This document shows, in pieces, positions 52,529-63,050 of a stretch of 64,000 nucleotides of DNA. The notes beneath the pieces are model-generated. The model was not told the origin of the DNA. It saw only the letters and a list, made by a program, of their open reading frames with translations, and ran no database searches. Numbering within the stretch: the first letter of the stretch is position 1; every line of letters begins with the position of its first letter. The position numbers and the translations under genes were made by a program. Origin of the DNA: Clostridium fungisolvens (GTDB taxonomy: Bacteria > Bacillota > Clostridia > Clostridiales > Clostridiaceae). The stretch is taken from assembly GCF_014193895.1 (NCBI RefSeq), contig NZ_BLZR01000001.1:2790001-2854000 (forward strand), in the 5' to 3' direction.

Positions 52529-53731
52529 TTATTCTAGATCAAATTCTTCATTACTTAATGTTGTCATTGAGGATAGGCTTGTATTTCCAAATGCTGCCAA
52601 TGCTACACAGGCTGCTAGTACAACAGCAATAGCACCAACCAAGCTTATTGCAATTATGGAGAACCCTCTAAGTACAATTCCTCCAATTCCGGCACCTGCT
52701 GCAAAACCAAACTGTACAAAAGTACTATTAAGACTTAACATTATACCAGATGCTTCTGGAGCGACTGATATTAAATTAAAATTGAAAGTCGGTCCACAGA
52801 TCCATGCTGCTATAGCCCAAATAATTAGCAATGGACATATTAACGCTATCGTTTTAGGAACAATTGATATTAAAATTAATGCAACAGCTTGTATAGCCAT
52901 ACCTCCTACTAGAGTACTTCTAGCCCCTAGACGATCTGCAAAAAATCCACCAAGCTTTGCCCCCACCACACTTGCTATTCCTAATCCCATCAGTATTATG
53001 CTCATCTTCCCTTCAATTAATGGCAACAAGCCGATTAAAAACGGAGTTATATAGCTATATACTACTGAGTAGCTTATAAACATGAAAAACGCTGCACCAA
53101 GATACATGGCTATTCTTGGATTTTTTAGATAGGCCAATTGGTTACCAAGTGGGATAGGTGCTTCAGCTTTAGAAGCTGGAATATACATTATTGCAGCTAC
53201 CATTGCCAAAATAATAAAAAATCCTATTGCCCAAAATATGCTCTTCCAACCATATGCATTTGCTACAACACGGCCTATAGGAACACCTATTACCAGTGAT
53301 GCACTAGATCCCATTGATAGGTTTGACATTGCTCTTGCCAAACGTTCTGGTGGAGTCAGCTTTGCAACTATTGAATATGCACTTATTCCGTAAACTCCCA
53401 TTCCAATACCAAGCAGTATACGAGAAACCATCAAAAAGCCAAAACCTGGAATGGCTACTGTTGAAAATGTGCTTATTAATATGGCAGTGAGTCCTATAAG
53501 TAGTCGCTTACGTCCATCCATCTTTGCAGTGATCATAATAATAACCGGCGTACCTATAGCACCAGCTAAAGAGAATGCAGTGCCAAGTTGTCCTGCTGTA
53601 GATATTGGTACTCCTACTGATACTGCAATTTTATCTAGTATTCCTCCAATTACAAACTGCAATGTGCCCGATAAAAAACTTATAAAAGTTAATAAGTAAA
53701 TTTTCCATGTGTTGCTTATCCTATTATCCAT
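52529..53731 (-). CDS. MFS transporter (DHA1, AraJ-like)
   Basis: 400 residues, 12 membrane helices. MFS signature loop KMDGRKRLLIG between helices 2 and 3, and GIGMGVYGISAYSIVAKLTPPERLARAMS. Drug or metabolite export. GGGAGG site, ATG; 175 bases before the reductase gene. Confidence 0.9.
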   Translation of the reverse strand: MDNRISNTWKIYLLTFISFLSGTLQFVIGGILDKIAVSVGVPISTAGQLGTAFSLAGAIGTPVIIMITAKMDGRKRLLIGLTAILISTFSTVAIPGFGFLMVSRILLGIGMGVYGISAYSIVAKLTPPERLARAMSNLSMGSSASLVIGVPIGRVVANAYGWKSIFWAIGFFIILAMVAAIMYIPASKAEAPIPLGNQLAYLKNPRIAMYLGAAFFMFISYSVVYSYITPFLIGLLPLIEGKMSIILMGLGIASVVGAKLGGFFADRLGARSTLVGGMAIQAVALILISIVPKTIALICPLLIIWAIAAWICGPTFNFNLISVAPEASGIMLSLNSTFVQFGFAAGAGIGGIVLRGFSIIAISLVGAIAVVLAACVALAAFGNTSLSSMTTLSNEEFDLE

Positions 53732-53938
53732 TTTCTCTTATTTCCTCCCTACATTTAGGTTGAGATAACCTATCCCCAATATCATTGCTAACATAAATCC
53801 TTTCTTGAAAATTGTGATAAATTTAATCTATCACCTTCGTGTAGCACGAAGTCAAGAAATTTTAGTAAATTTAACAGTCTCTCAATTAGTTTGTAGGTGT
53901 AAAATATCTGAAATATTTAAATATTTCATTATTATTAA

Positions 53939-55264
53939 TTATATAACCTTAAACTCTTTCCACCTGCCACTCTTAAATCTAATAATATATATGCCAGAAC
54001 GAAGCATCCAGTCAAAACCCATAGCTACCCAAATTCCTATAACTCCCATCTTAAATACAATTCCAAGAGTATAGCCGAGAGCTATACGCAAAATAAACAT
54101 TGATCCAATGGAAACTATCATGGTAAAGCGTACGTCTCCTGCAGCACGTAACCCGTTTGGAAGAGTAAAAGCAAGTGGCCACAAAAAGATTGCAAAGCAA
54201 TTATGAATCACTACAAGAATATAAGTTAGATGACGAACTTCTGGAGACAAGGTATATAAGCTTAAAATTATAGGAAGCAATGAAATCTGAGCCAAGCTAA
54301 TGACAAGTGTTCCTATATAGCTGACCTTTGTAAGCCTCTCATTGTAGTAAGAAGCTTGTTCATAATCACCTGCACCTACACATTGACCAACTACCGTTAC
54401 TATGGCAAGATTCATGGCTGTTGCAAAGCTGATGGCTATACCAACCAAGCTATTGGTTATACCATTTGCAGCAATTTGAGCTGTACCAAACAGTGCAATA
54501 ATACTAACAAGGAGAACACGACCTAATTGGACAATACCATTTTCTAATCCATTAGGCACAGCAATATTTAGGATTCTTTTTATCATGCTCCCCTGCCATG
54601 AAAAAATCTCAGAGAAACGGATAAATATCTCATTGTTTTTATTTAAGGATAGGTACATCATAATAACTGCGGCAATACCTCTAGCGATAAGTGCTGCAAG
54701 TGCAATCCCCACCACTCCTGCATGGAACACAAAAATGCCAATAGCATTTAAAACTACGTTGGTCACATTCATAACAATAGAAATAATCATAGGAATACGA
54801 GAATTACCCATTGAACGAAACAATGCAGCGCAGGAATTGTACACAGCTAAAAATGGGTAGGATAATCCTGAAATAATAAAATAGATAACGGCTGCTGTCA
54901 TAACATCCTTGTCCACTCTACCAAAAAGGACATTTAAAAGTGGTTTATTAAGTATAAGAACAACTAGCATGATACCAGTAGAAATAACTGTTGTGATGGT
55001 TATTAATTGACTTGCAGCAAAACACGCTTGTTCCTTTTGTTTACGCCCAATATACTGTGAAACTACCACTGCTCCTCCAGTAGCAAGCGCAGCCAGCACA
55101 TTTATGAGTAGCATGTTTATCATATCTATTAAAGATACTCCGGAAACCGCCGCTTCTCCTGCATAAGAAACCATCATTGTTCCAATTATACTGACAGTAA
55201 TTATTAAAATTTGGTCCATAAAGAGAGGTATAATTAATTTTTTAAGTGCTTTATTTGAAAACAT
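53939..55264 (-). CDS. MATE family efflux transporter
   Basis: 441 residues, 12 helices in two halves, with MVSYAGEAAVSGVSLID early and GLRAAGDVRFTM late, as in NorM/DinF-type pumps. Exports cationic compounds with Na+ or H+. GAGGTG site; 8 bases after the phosphatase gene, so in one operon with it and a MerR gene. Confidence 0.93.
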   Translation of the reverse strand: MFSNKALKKLIIPLFMDQILIITVSIIGTMMVSYAGEAAVSGVSLIDMINMLLINVLAALATGGAVVVSQYIGRKQKEQACFAASQLITITTVISTGIMLVVLILNKPLLNVLFGRVDKDVMTAAVIYFIISGLSYPFLAVYNSCAALFRSMGNSRIPMIISIVMNVTNVVLNAIGIFVFHAGVVGIALAALIARGIAAVIMMYLSLNKNNEIFIRFSEIFSWQGSMIKRILNIAVPNGLENGIVQLGRVLLVSIIALFGTAQIAANGITNSLVGIAISFATAMNLAIVTVVGQCVGAGDYEQASYYNERLTKVSYIGTLVISLAQISLLPIILSLYTLSPEVRHLTYILVVIHNCFAIFLWPLAFTLPNGLRAAGDVRFTMIVSIGSMFILRIALGYTLGIVFKMGVIGIWVAMGFDWMLRSGIYIIRFKSGRWKEFKVI

Positions 55265-55272
55265 ATAACACC

Positions 55273-55854
55273 TCAGCTTTCACAATGTCTAATAACTTCT
55301 CTTAATTTAAATTGATTGTTTTCATATTCATATACAAAAATACAACAGTTTGTAAATCCCTTTTCCAATTCCTCCATAGGATCTTGAAGTGCTCTTAGAA
55401 AATTGAAGCAAGCTCCACTGTGTGACACTGCTAGGACACTATAATGATCTTCCTTCTCCATTATCTCAGTTAGGGTTTTAATCATTCTATCTCTTACAGT
55501 ATTTGAGGATTCACCTCCATATGGCAAATAAAATGTTTCACATTCTTTAGGAGTTTTGGGATTTAAATCTTCACTTTCACCTTCAAAAGTACCGTAATAC
55601 ATCTCTTTCAAACCCTTCACTCTAGTGTAAAGTATATTGTTTTCAGTTACTATCTCCAAGGTATCAACACATCTTTCAGATGTAGAACAATAGGCATGAT
55701 CAAATATTATATTGTTAGCCTTAAAATATTTTCCTGCAGTTTTTGCTTGTTCTATGCCCTTTTCAGTAAGTGGAGAATCAGACCATCCCTGAATCTTTCG
55801 TCGTAAGTTAAAAAGAGTTTGTCCATGTCTCATTAAATATAATGTTTTTGCCAT
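55273..55854 (-). CDS. Histidine phosphatase family protein
   Basis: 193 residues. Phosphoglycerate mutase-like fold with the RHG motif (YLMRHGQTLFN), second His region LAVSHSGACFNFL and Glu in LKEMYYGTFEGES. Substrate unknown. GAGG site. Middle gene of a MerR-phosphatase-MATE unit. Confidence 0.9.
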   Translation of the reverse strand: MAKTLYLMRHGQTLFNLRRKIQGWSDSPLTEKGIEQAKTAGKYFKANNIIFDHAYCSTSERCVDTLEIVTENNILYTRVKGLKEMYYGTFEGESEDLNPKTPKECETFYLPYGGESSNTVRDRMIKTLTEIMEKEDHYSVLAVSHSGACFNFLRALQDPMEELEKGFTNCCIFVYEYENNQFKLREVIRHCES

Positions 55855-55869
55855 TTTATTACCTCGATA

Positions 55870-56220
55870 TTAATTATTTTTTATCTTGTACATTAGATAG
55901 TCCAAAGAATCTAGGTTCTTATTTTTACGGTGTATTTCATCCAATAGTTTCTGCCTCTGCTGTTTCAATATAAAAACTCTTTCTTCATTTGAATTTTCAC
56001 CCAGCTTTGCTAATTCCATGTATTTCAATATCAATTCATTACTAAGTCCTGCATTTTTCAAGGTAATAATCATGCTAAGATGTTTAATATCTTTATCTTC
56101 ATATTCTCTAATCCCATTGATTCTTTTCACATGATCAAATAATCCTATTTTTTCATAATATCTTAATGTTGGAATAGAAATATTGAACTTTTCACTTACT
56201 TCTTTGATCTTCAATCTCAT
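55870..56220 (-). CDS. MerR family regulator
   Basis: 116 residues. MerR helix-turn-helix (IPTLRYYEKIGLFDHVKRINGIREYEDKDI) and a short coiled coil. The start is unsure: GGGAGG is one base from this ATG and seven from a TTG two codons on (56214); an ATG seven codons upstream also exists. First gene of the unit with the phosphatase and MATE pump, which it probably controls. Confidence 0.82.
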   Translation of the reverse strand: MRLKIKEVSEKFNISIPTLRYYEKIGLFDHVKRINGIREYEDKDIKHLSMIITLKNAGLSNELILKYMELAKLGENSNEERVFILKQQRQKLLDEIHRKNKNLDSLDYLMYKIKNN

Positions 56221-56261
56221 ACCTCCCTTTAAAAATGTCAAACCTTATTTCAATGTCTTTT

Positions 56262-57074
56262 TCAATTTAATCTAGTAAGAGTAAAAGCCTCACCAGGTGC
56301 AAGCACATAAATTCGTTCTGGATTTTCGACATGTCCATATAAATCATTTGGATCAGCATTGAATGCATCCATATATGGAGCATCTACACTCCCCCAGTGA
56401 GAAAGTAATAATGGTGTGCTAGGATAAGCATTTGCCAATCTTACAGCTCCTTGAAGTCCAATATGCCATGAATTATTAGAAAAATCAAAAATAATAGCAT
56501 CTGGAATTGGCATTTCTAGATGTTCAGGTAGTAGTCGAGAATCACCTGGAAGCCATATATTTCCGTCAGGAGTTTCTAACCAAAAACCGCAATAGTCTTC
56601 AAATTTAAACACTCGAGCATATTTCTTTTTTTCATTTTGCCAAGCATGATCCGCAGGTGTTAAAGTAACTTTAATAGTTCCTACTTCAAAAGCTTCTCCA
56701 ATATCATGTCCAAATCCAGACAACTTTTCTTCATTCATTAATTCCGATACATAATGTGGAGCGTGGTATTCCTTACATACATTAGCAAGTTTCTTACAAG
56801 TAACTCTACTAAAATGGTCATTATCACAATGAGTCACAAATACCCCATCTAAATGAGGCACATTTTCAGATAAAATTGGCATATCTATAAGCAGAGGCAA
56901 ATCGAACCCTTCTAAAAGAGGATCAATCATAATACAAGTTCCTTTACTATTAATGAATGTTCCTGCATTTCCGAGCCAGCGAATAACAGTCTTATCTGAA
57001 GTCTCGAATGCTTCCGCTCCAAATGTTTGTGTTTTCGGCGCACGAGCTTGATTTTTCTTTTCTGATTTACTCAT
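56262..57074 (-). CDS. MBL-fold metallo-hydrolase (UlaG-like)
   Basis: 270 residues. Metallo-beta-lactamase fold: IRWLGNAGTF, IMIDPLLEG, metal motif THCDNDHFS, PADHAW, WLPGDSRL and SHWGSVDAP. UlaG relatives are lactonases or RNases; substrate not evident. GAGGGG site. Confidence 0.88.
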   Translation of the reverse strand: MSKSEKKNQARAPKTQTFGAEAFETSDKTVIRWLGNAGTFINSKGTCIMIDPLLEGFDLPLLIDMPILSENVPHLDGVFVTHCDNDHFSRVTCKKLANVCKEYHAPHYVSELMNEEKLSGFGHDIGEAFEVGTIKVTLTPADHAWQNEKKKYARVFKFEDYCGFWLETPDGNIWLPGDSRLLPEHLEMPIPDAIIFDFSNNSWHIGLQGAVRLANAYPSTPLLLSHWGSVDAPYMDAFNADPNDLYGHVENPERIYVLAPGEAFTLTRLN

Positions 57075-57144
57075 ATATATCCCCTCACTTTACTTTAAAA
57101 CTTAGCTATATTTAAATTTTTATACTTTTATATATAATAAAAAA

Positions 57145-57172
57145 ATGTAGGTCCCCATCTGGTTACCTACAT
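57145..57172 (-). terminator. Terminator after the LysR gene
   Basis: Stem ATGTAGGT/ACCTACAT, followed on the minus strand by a seven-T run. Confidence 0.78.
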
Positions 57173-57220
57173 CATATCTTAAACAATCAAGCATGTCTAA
57201 TACCTATTTTACATCTTTGA

Positions 57221-58102
57221 TTATGCCTTTAAGGCATTTATAATCTTTTCAATAAATTTTGTTGTGGCAGTAGAAAATACTTGATGTTTTTTCCATACTA
57301 TAACCGTTCCTGTTTCTAGTCTAGGATAGAAAGGTTTAAAGCACAGATTGGTTTCATCATTTACGTTAACTAATTTATCGAAACATATGGCATACCCTAG
57401 TCCTTCTTCAACCATAATTGCAGCATTATAAATAAGGTTGTAAGTTGCAATGATGTTAAGTTTTTCATATTGTTCACCAAACCAGTTTTCAATTTCATTT
57501 TGAACAATAGACCGCTTAGTATTTATAATTGACATATTAGTAAGGTCTTTCGATTTTATATACTCCTTTTCAGCCAAAGGACTGTCTTTTGGCATGAGAA
57601 CTCCCCATGTTTCCTTATTAGGAAGCCTTATAAAATCATATTTTTCAATATTAACAGGCTCCATCAATAAGCCTATATCAATTAGACCTTTATCAATTTT
57701 TTCTTTAACATCATCTGCATTACCGCTATATATATTATACTTTACCTGCGGATACTCTTTGTTGAACTTCTTGATTAACCTTGCAAGTACATGCATAGCA
57801 TGAGTTTCACCGGCACCTATAAATATTTCACCGCCAATAAGGTTATCCTGTTCAATGAACTCTCTTTCTGTCCTGTCAGCTAAATCCACAATTTCTTCAG
57901 CTCTTCTTCTTAGCAGCATTCCTTCATCCGTAAGAGTTATCTTAGTTTTTCCTCTTATAAATAATTGAACTCTTAATTCCTCTTCTAGCTGCATCAACTG
58001 ACGAGATAAGGTTGGCTGAGTAATATGAAGGATTTCTGCGGCTTTAGTAATACTTTCTTCCCTTGCCACTGTTAAAAAATATCTTAAAACTCGTATCTCC
58101 AT
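57221..58102 (-). CDS. LysR family transcriptional regulator
   Basis: 293 residues. N-terminal winged helix (YFLTVAREESITKAAEILHITQPTLSRQLMQLEEEL) and a periplasmic-binding-like effector domain with EEGLGYAICFDKLV. Ligand unknown. On the same strand downstream of the esterase gene and upstream of the MBL gene. Confidence 0.93.
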   Translation of the reverse strand: MEIRVLRYFLTVAREESITKAAEILHITQPTLSRQLMQLEEELRVQLFIRGKTKITLTDEGMLLRRRAEEIVDLADRTEREFIEQDNLIGGEIFIGAGETHAMHVLARLIKKFNKEYPQVKYNIYSGNADDVKEKIDKGLIDIGLLMEPVNIEKYDFIRLPNKETWGVLMPKDSPLAEKEYIKSKDLTNMSIINTKRSIVQNEIENWFGEQYEKLNIIATYNLIYNAAIMVEEGLGYAICFDKLVNVNDETNLCFKPFYPRLETGTVIVWKKHQVFSTATTKFIEKIINALKA

Positions 58103-58332
58103 CTTTATTTCTCCATATATGTTTATAAGTCAAATTTACTTTTATTAATATTATAGCTTTTTTACAGGTAATTTAAAATAAAACTCTATTTAAGAATATT
58201 GTTGAAATTAAATGATGCTTTAACAACACCTAATATGAAATGGAATACATGAACTTCGAAATTATATTTCTTTTCTTAAATATAATACACAAGCGTATTA
58301 GTGCCATCAGAGTAAATAATCGCCCAAAACTT

Positions 58333-58367
58333 AAAGTACCCTATAGAAACTACTCTATAAGGTACTT
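58333..58367 (-). terminator. Terminator after the esterase gene
   Basis: Stem AAAGTACCCTATAG/CTATAAGGTACTTT with one bulge. Confidence 0.75.
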
Positions 58368-58374
58368 TTTTTAC

Positions 58375-59490
58375 TTAAAGCTTTTTCATAGCATTTGCTA
58401 TTTCAATACATAAATCCTCTGCTTGAGCAACATGTCCAAGTTTATCTATAAAGGCATGAGTCATCCCTTTATAACGGAATACTGTAAAATCAACCCCTGC
58501 ATCTGAAAGCTGTTTTGCATAAAACTCTGTATGCAAGCGCAAACCATCAAACTCTGCCCCAGCTAAAATAGCCTTTGGAAGATCTGCATGAGATTTTGCA
58601 AGCATAGGACTTGCATATGGATTATAAATATCTTCTTTATTTGAAATATAGTTTTGAAGGAACATATCGTCCTCAAATTTTATCGGTCTTCCAAGTCCAA
58701 TACAGTTTTTTATAATGTGCTTTTGCTCCTCACACATTTCAAACAAATCCTCACTCCACTGGTATCCCTCTACCTTAGCATCAGCCATTGTAACTACTGG
58801 ATAAATTAGCACCTGCATTGCAAGCTTAGGTGTTCCTAAATCTCTTGCCTTTAAACATACTGCCGCAGTATAGTTACCTCCAGCGCTGTCTCCTCCAATG
58901 CAAATTTTATCAACATCTATTCCATAAGCTTCTGCGTTATCGTAAACGTATTTCACAGCATAATAATTGTCATTCAGCCCATTTGGAAATGGTTTTTCAG
59001 GTGCTAGAGAATAGTCAATATTAAATACCACTGCATCTGCAAGCTCAGAAAGTAATTTACAGAAATTTTCTACTGTATAAATACTTCCACCTATCCATCC
59101 ACCACCATGAATAAATACGAATGCTGGACGTTTTTTATTTTTTTCAGTTCTTCTTGGATAGTACCTCCACAAACCAACTTTATTTCCGTCAAATGTTAAC
59201 TCTTCAAACTTTGTATGAATTTCAACTGTATTTAAATTATAATTTGGGAATCCCATACTATCCCTCATTGCTGAAATCATCATTTCCTTTGAAGTTGGTT
59301 CTGCAGATTTATCTTCTCCCCCTACATTTGTTGCCCAAAACTTTTCCATAAGATCTAATTCAAGTGGATCCAAATATCCTTCCCTATCTTCTCCTGGAAT
59401 TGGCTTTAAAATAACTTTAATTCCGTTATTTTCTACAATAGAAGTTTCCTTCTGAAGTCTTTCAATGGCTTTTTCATCATATTTTCTCAA
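58375..59490 (-). CDS. Alpha/beta hydrolase, HSL-type esterase
   Basis: 371 residues with a TTG start after AAGGAAGG. Hormone-sensitive lipase family: oxyanion motif FIHGGGWIGG, nucleophile elbow GGDSAGGNY, late Asp in AGAEFDGLR and His in MTHAF. Cuts short acyl esters. Stand-alone gene. Confidence 0.92.
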   Translation of the reverse strand: MRKYDEKAIERLQKETSIVENNGIKVILKPIPGEDREGYLDPLELDLMEKFWATNVGGEDKSAEPTSKEMMISAMRDSMGFPNYNLNTVEIHTKFEELTFDGNKVGLWRYYPRRTEKNKKRPAFVFIHGGGWIGGSIYTVENFCKLLSELADAVVFNIDYSLAPEKPFPNGLNDNYYAVKYVYDNAEAYGIDVDKICIGGDSAGGNYTAAVCLKARDLGTPKLAMQVLIYPVVTMADAKVEGYQWSEDLFEMCEEQKHIIKNCIGLGRPIKFEDDMFLQNYISNKEDIYNPYASPMLAKSHADLPKAILAGAEFDGLRLHTEFYAKQLSDAGVDFTVFRYKGMTHAFIDKLGHVAQAEDLCIEIANAMKKL

Positions 59491-59557
59491 TTTATATACC
59501 TTCCTTTAAATATGTTGTTTTTAGCTGAATTTCATAGACTTTAATTTTACTGCCTTT

Positions 59558-59657
59558 TATAGAGTTCCTAGCTCAACTATTAATTTATACATGCTAAAAT
59601 TCATAGGTGCGTGATTTTCGAACAAGTATAAATTAAGTTTCGACATAGTAACTCTTT
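59558..59657. repeat. Palindromic intergenic element B, full copy
   Basis: 100 bases from TATAGAGTTCCTAGCTCAAC to GTAACTCTTTA; inner arms AATTTATACATG and AAGTATAAATTAAG as in the 2657-2760 copy. Ends one base before the ROK stop. Confidence 0.75.
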
Positions 59658-59658
59658 A

Positions 59659-60555
59659 TTAATTTCTAGTAGTCATAAATACAGATAATGCACCAATTAA
59701 ATTGGAATCATTATTGAATCTACATCTGACCACTTGAGGTTTTGCCATAACGTAAGGCAAACTATCTGCTATCCAATCTATATTTTTTTGGATATATTCA
59801 AATAATATATCTTGCTTGCTTATGCCACCGCCGATAGCTATTTTTTCCGGATCATAAATGTGCTGTAAGTTATGTAGCTGTACTGCAAGCTTAAAACAAT
59901 AGTCATCAAGGATTTCAAGCACTTTTTCATCTCCATTATTGGCATACTCAAATACTTTATATCCGTCAACCTCTTCTTCATTAAGCTTTTTTGCTTCAGC
60001 TACTAGCTTACATAATCTTGGTACACCAGATTGAGCTCCGAGAAATCTTGAAAAATCTTTCTTTTTCCCATCATTATCAGCAATAATGAAACTAAACTCT
60101 CCAGCCACAAAGTGTTTTCCTTTATGCAATTTTTTATCTTTTATAATACCACCACCAACGCCAGTGCCTAAAATAACTACAATACCATCGTTACAGTCAC
60201 TAAGATTGCCTTTCCAAGCTTCTGCTAAAGCGGCACACTTACCGTCATTTTCTACTGTTATTCTTACAGGGCAGCGTTTCTCTAAAATAGATACAATATT
60301 CTTATTGCAATTATATTCTAGTGCTCCTCCAGTGTATAAATAACCTCTTTCACTATCAATAAGACCTGGCATGCTCATAGCAATCCCTGAAATTTCGTCT
60401 TTGTATTTATCATATATTGAACCAATAACATCCACAAAATGTTCTATTGAGTCTTTAGGTGTTGGTAATGATCCTTTTTCAATAAATTGTGCACTATCAT
60501 TCATAAGAGCATACTTAATTGCTGTACCACCTACATCGATAACTAAAATTTCCAT
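59659..60555 (-). CDS. ROK family sugar kinase
   Basis: 298 residues from MEILVIDVGGTAIKYAL, set by AGGAAGG; the longer frame is not needed. ATP loop DVGGTAIK, GIAMSMPGLID, ENDGKCAALAE, GTGVGGGII. The zinc-binding CxCGxxGC of many ROK proteins is absent. Beta-glucoside kinases (BglK) look like this; phosphorylating a free sugar released or imported by the cellobiose system is likely. Confidence 0.9.
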   Translation of the reverse strand: MEILVIDVGGTAIKYALMNDSAQFIEKGSLPTPKDSIEHFVDVIGSIYDKYKDEISGIAMSMPGLIDSERGYLYTGGALEYNCNKNIVSILEKRCPVRITVENDGKCAALAEAWKGNLSDCNDGIVVILGTGVGGGIIKDKKLHKGKHFVAGEFSFIIADNDGKKKDFSRFLGAQSGVPRLCKLVAEAKKLNEEEVDGYKVFEYANNGDEKVLEILDDYCFKLAVQLHNLQHIYDPEKIAIGGGISKQDILFEYIQKNIDWIADSLPYVMAKPQVVRCRFNNDSNLIGALSVFMTTRN

Positions 60556-60642
60556 AAAATATTCCTTCCTAAATCGCGAGCTATTTACTTCATTTAAAAG
60601 AAACTCTTTCAAAATAATTAAAGAGCTTCTTTTGCAATTAAC

Positions 60643-62055
60643 TTATTCTAATTTTTCTCCGTTACTGCTGATTACCTCTTTATACCAATAGAAACTTTTC
60701 TTTTTAATTCTCTTCAAATCCTTTAAATCAAATTCATCACGATTAACATAAACAAAGCCATAGCGCTTCGTACAACCTTCATGTGTGCTTACTAGATCGA
60801 TTGCAGACCATGGACAATATCCGAAAAGTTTTACACCATCGGTAATTGCAAGTCTTGCCTGCTCAATATGCTTACGAAGATAATCTATACGATATTCATC
60901 ATTAATAATGTCTCCCTCTTCAACCTTATCGTAAGCACCTAAACCATTTTCAGTAACAATTAATGGTAGATCATATCTTTCATTTATTTCACGAAGTGTA
61001 CTTCTAAAACCAACAGGATCGATTGGCCATCCAAACTCAGTTTTTGGTAATCCAACACTTTCCGCAGCCTTAAATACTCCTCCTTCTGCAAAAGCACGCT
61101 GTTGGTCTGCTTTTGATTTATCATTCATATCCTCTTCATTATTTTCAGCAACGGTCATTGTTGAGTAATAATTAAATGCGATAAAATCTGGCTTCCCAGC
61201 TTTTAAGACTTCCATATCTCCATCTTCTATGACTGGAGTACAGCCCTTTTTCTCCATATAACTCCAAGCAACACTATTATATCTTCCATATACAGCTGCA
61301 TCTAAATACAACCAATTTCTTATGGATGAGAAATTCGAAGCTGCGAGAATGTCTTCTGGTTTTGATGAGGCAGGATAAACTGAGGAAATATTAGGTGCTG
61401 GACCTATCTTGGCATTAAGGCATATATCATGACATAATTTCATTGCTTTTGCTTGTGCAAGCAGCATATGATGATTCTGCTGATATAGCTTCTTTGCTGG
61501 ATCTTCTCCATCTTCCCCTGCAGTTCCTAAGATAGCTCCAAATAAAATCATCATATTTTGTTCATTAATTGTAAGAAAGTACTTAACCCTATCACCAAAA
61601 GACTCGAATACTACTTTAGAGTAATTTTCAAAAGCAGCTATAGTTTCTCTATTGGACCATCCACCTTTTTTTTCAAGTTCATATGGTAAATCAAAATGAT
61701 ACATTGTAACAATTGGTTCTATGCCGTATGATAATAACTCGTTGATTACATTATTATAGAAGTCTATTCCTTTTTGATTTATTTCACCTATTCCATTTGG
61801 CAATATTCTTGTCCACGCTACAGAAAATCTAAAAGCTTTAAAGCCCATTTCTGCAAATAATTTTATATCTTCTTTATAATGATGATAAAAGTCACTTGCT
61901 ACTTTAAAATCTGTAGTACCTTCAGGATATTTACCTAGGTCTTGGACAGAAAGACCTTTACCATCCTCATCCCATGCCCCTTCAACTTGATAAGCCGAAG
62001 TCGAAGCGCCCCATAAAAAATCCTCAGGAAAATCTTTTAATGTTTTGTAATTCAT
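60643..62055 (-). CDS. GH1 6-phospho-beta-glucosidase
   Basis: 470 residues. Acid/base Glu in LTINEQN, nucleophile Glu in IVTENGLGAYD; SFYWYKEVI end as in phospho-glucosidases. Splits cellobiose-6-P-type products of the PTS encoded upstream. In the same strand series as IIC-IIB-IIA-chbG and ROK, 168 bases after chbG. Confidence 0.93.
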   Translation of the reverse strand: MNYKTLKDFPEDFLWGASTSAYQVEGAWDEDGKGLSVQDLGKYPEGTTDFKVASDFYHHYKEDIKLFAEMGFKAFRFSVAWTRILPNGIGEINQKGIDFYNNVINELLSYGIEPIVTMYHFDLPYELEKKGGWSNRETIAAFENYSKVVFESFGDRVKYFLTINEQNMMILFGAILGTAGEDGEDPAKKLYQQNHHMLLAQAKAMKLCHDICLNAKIGPAPNISSVYPASSKPEDILAASNFSSIRNWLYLDAAVYGRYNSVAWSYMEKKGCTPVIEDGDMEVLKAGKPDFIAFNYYSTMTVAENNEEDMNDKSKADQQRAFAEGGVFKAAESVGLPKTEFGWPIDPVGFRSTLREINERYDLPLIVTENGLGAYDKVEEGDIINDEYRIDYLRKHIEQARLAITDGVKLFGYCPWSAIDLVSTHEGCTKRYGFVYVNRDEFDLKDLKRIKKKSFYWYKEVISSNGEKLE

Positions 62056-62223
62056 TGTTAACTACACCAACCTTTATTTTGAATTTTTATTTAATCTATA
62101 CTACTTCAAAATCTATTTATATAAATATATGACTTCAGTTTAAAACTTATATTTTGAAAGTATAATCTCAGAACACATATGTGCTTTGAAAATAATTTTC
62201 GAGTTGAAGTTATGCGTATTTTT

Positions 62224-62988
62224 CTATAACCTTAAATCACCAAAACTAATACGTCTGATAGGCTGCTCTTTAAACCAATTTACAACTTTGCCATCGCATA
62301 ATGTATCTAAATCCTTACATCTTGGTAAAGTAAGAGTTGAATTATCTAAAATAAATTGATCTAAATATCCAGGATGAAAATGTAGTTCTACTATCTTTCC
62401 ATCACAGTTTAGGAGATTTAGATCATCATTAAGTATATTATCCACAGAAATTCCCTTTGACATTATGTCCATCATAACTTTAAAATCGCTTGGCACCATA
62501 GTTTCCTTATATCCTTTTAGCTTTTCTGTAAATAATGAGGCATGTATATTATATTCTAAGGCTATATCCTTAAATACTTTTTCAATAACCTCACCAAAAA
62601 CAGAATGTCCTTCTATATGCTGTGGATAATATCCCAATAATTCCTTAAACTTTTCCATTTGTGCAATAGTTTCTTTTTTTACATCTTCATATACAAATTT
62701 CTTGCTACCATTTCTATAGTAAGATGAACTCCAAAAATATCCTTTTTCATCTACCAAAGATGGAATTTCTTGTGGATTGGAGCAAGGCTTGCCTAACACT
62801 AAATTAGTATGTTGCCCTATAAATAAATCAGGAAAACTTTTAGCCAAAGAGACTGCATGTTCAGCTGAATCCATATTTACCATTAATGTAGTTGAGGATA
62901 CAACACCATCTTTATATCCTTTAATAACACCGTAATTAAAAGCTTCTGACATACCAAAATCATCTGCATTTATAATTACATCAATCAT
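62224..62988 (-). CDS. chbG: Carbohydrate deacetylase ChbG (YdjC family)
   Basis: 254 residues. Metal-dependent deacetylase: Asp pair NADDFGMSEA, TNLVLGKP, His in EGHSVFGE and late HFHPGYLD. Removes an N-acetyl from chitobiose-6-P. With cellobiose-type PTS genes and GH1 enzymes it suggests use of chitobiose as well as cellobiose. AAAGGAG site. Confidence 0.92.
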   Translation of the reverse strand: MIDVIINADDFGMSEAFNYGVIKGYKDGVVSSTTLMVNMDSAEHAVSLAKSFPDLFIGQHTNLVLGKPCSNPQEIPSLVDEKGYFWSSSYYRNGSKKFVYEDVKKETIAQMEKFKELLGYYPQHIEGHSVFGEVIEKVFKDIALEYNIHASLFTEKLKGYKETMVPSDFKVMMDIMSKGISVDNILNDDLNLLNCDGKIVELHFHPGYLDQFILDNSTLTLPRCKDLDTLCDGKVVNWFKEQPIRRISFGDLRL

Positions 62989-63050
62989 TTTTATCTCCTT
63001 TCTTTATTTATAAGTTTTATTAAGGGGTGTTTACAAAACACCCCAAGTAT

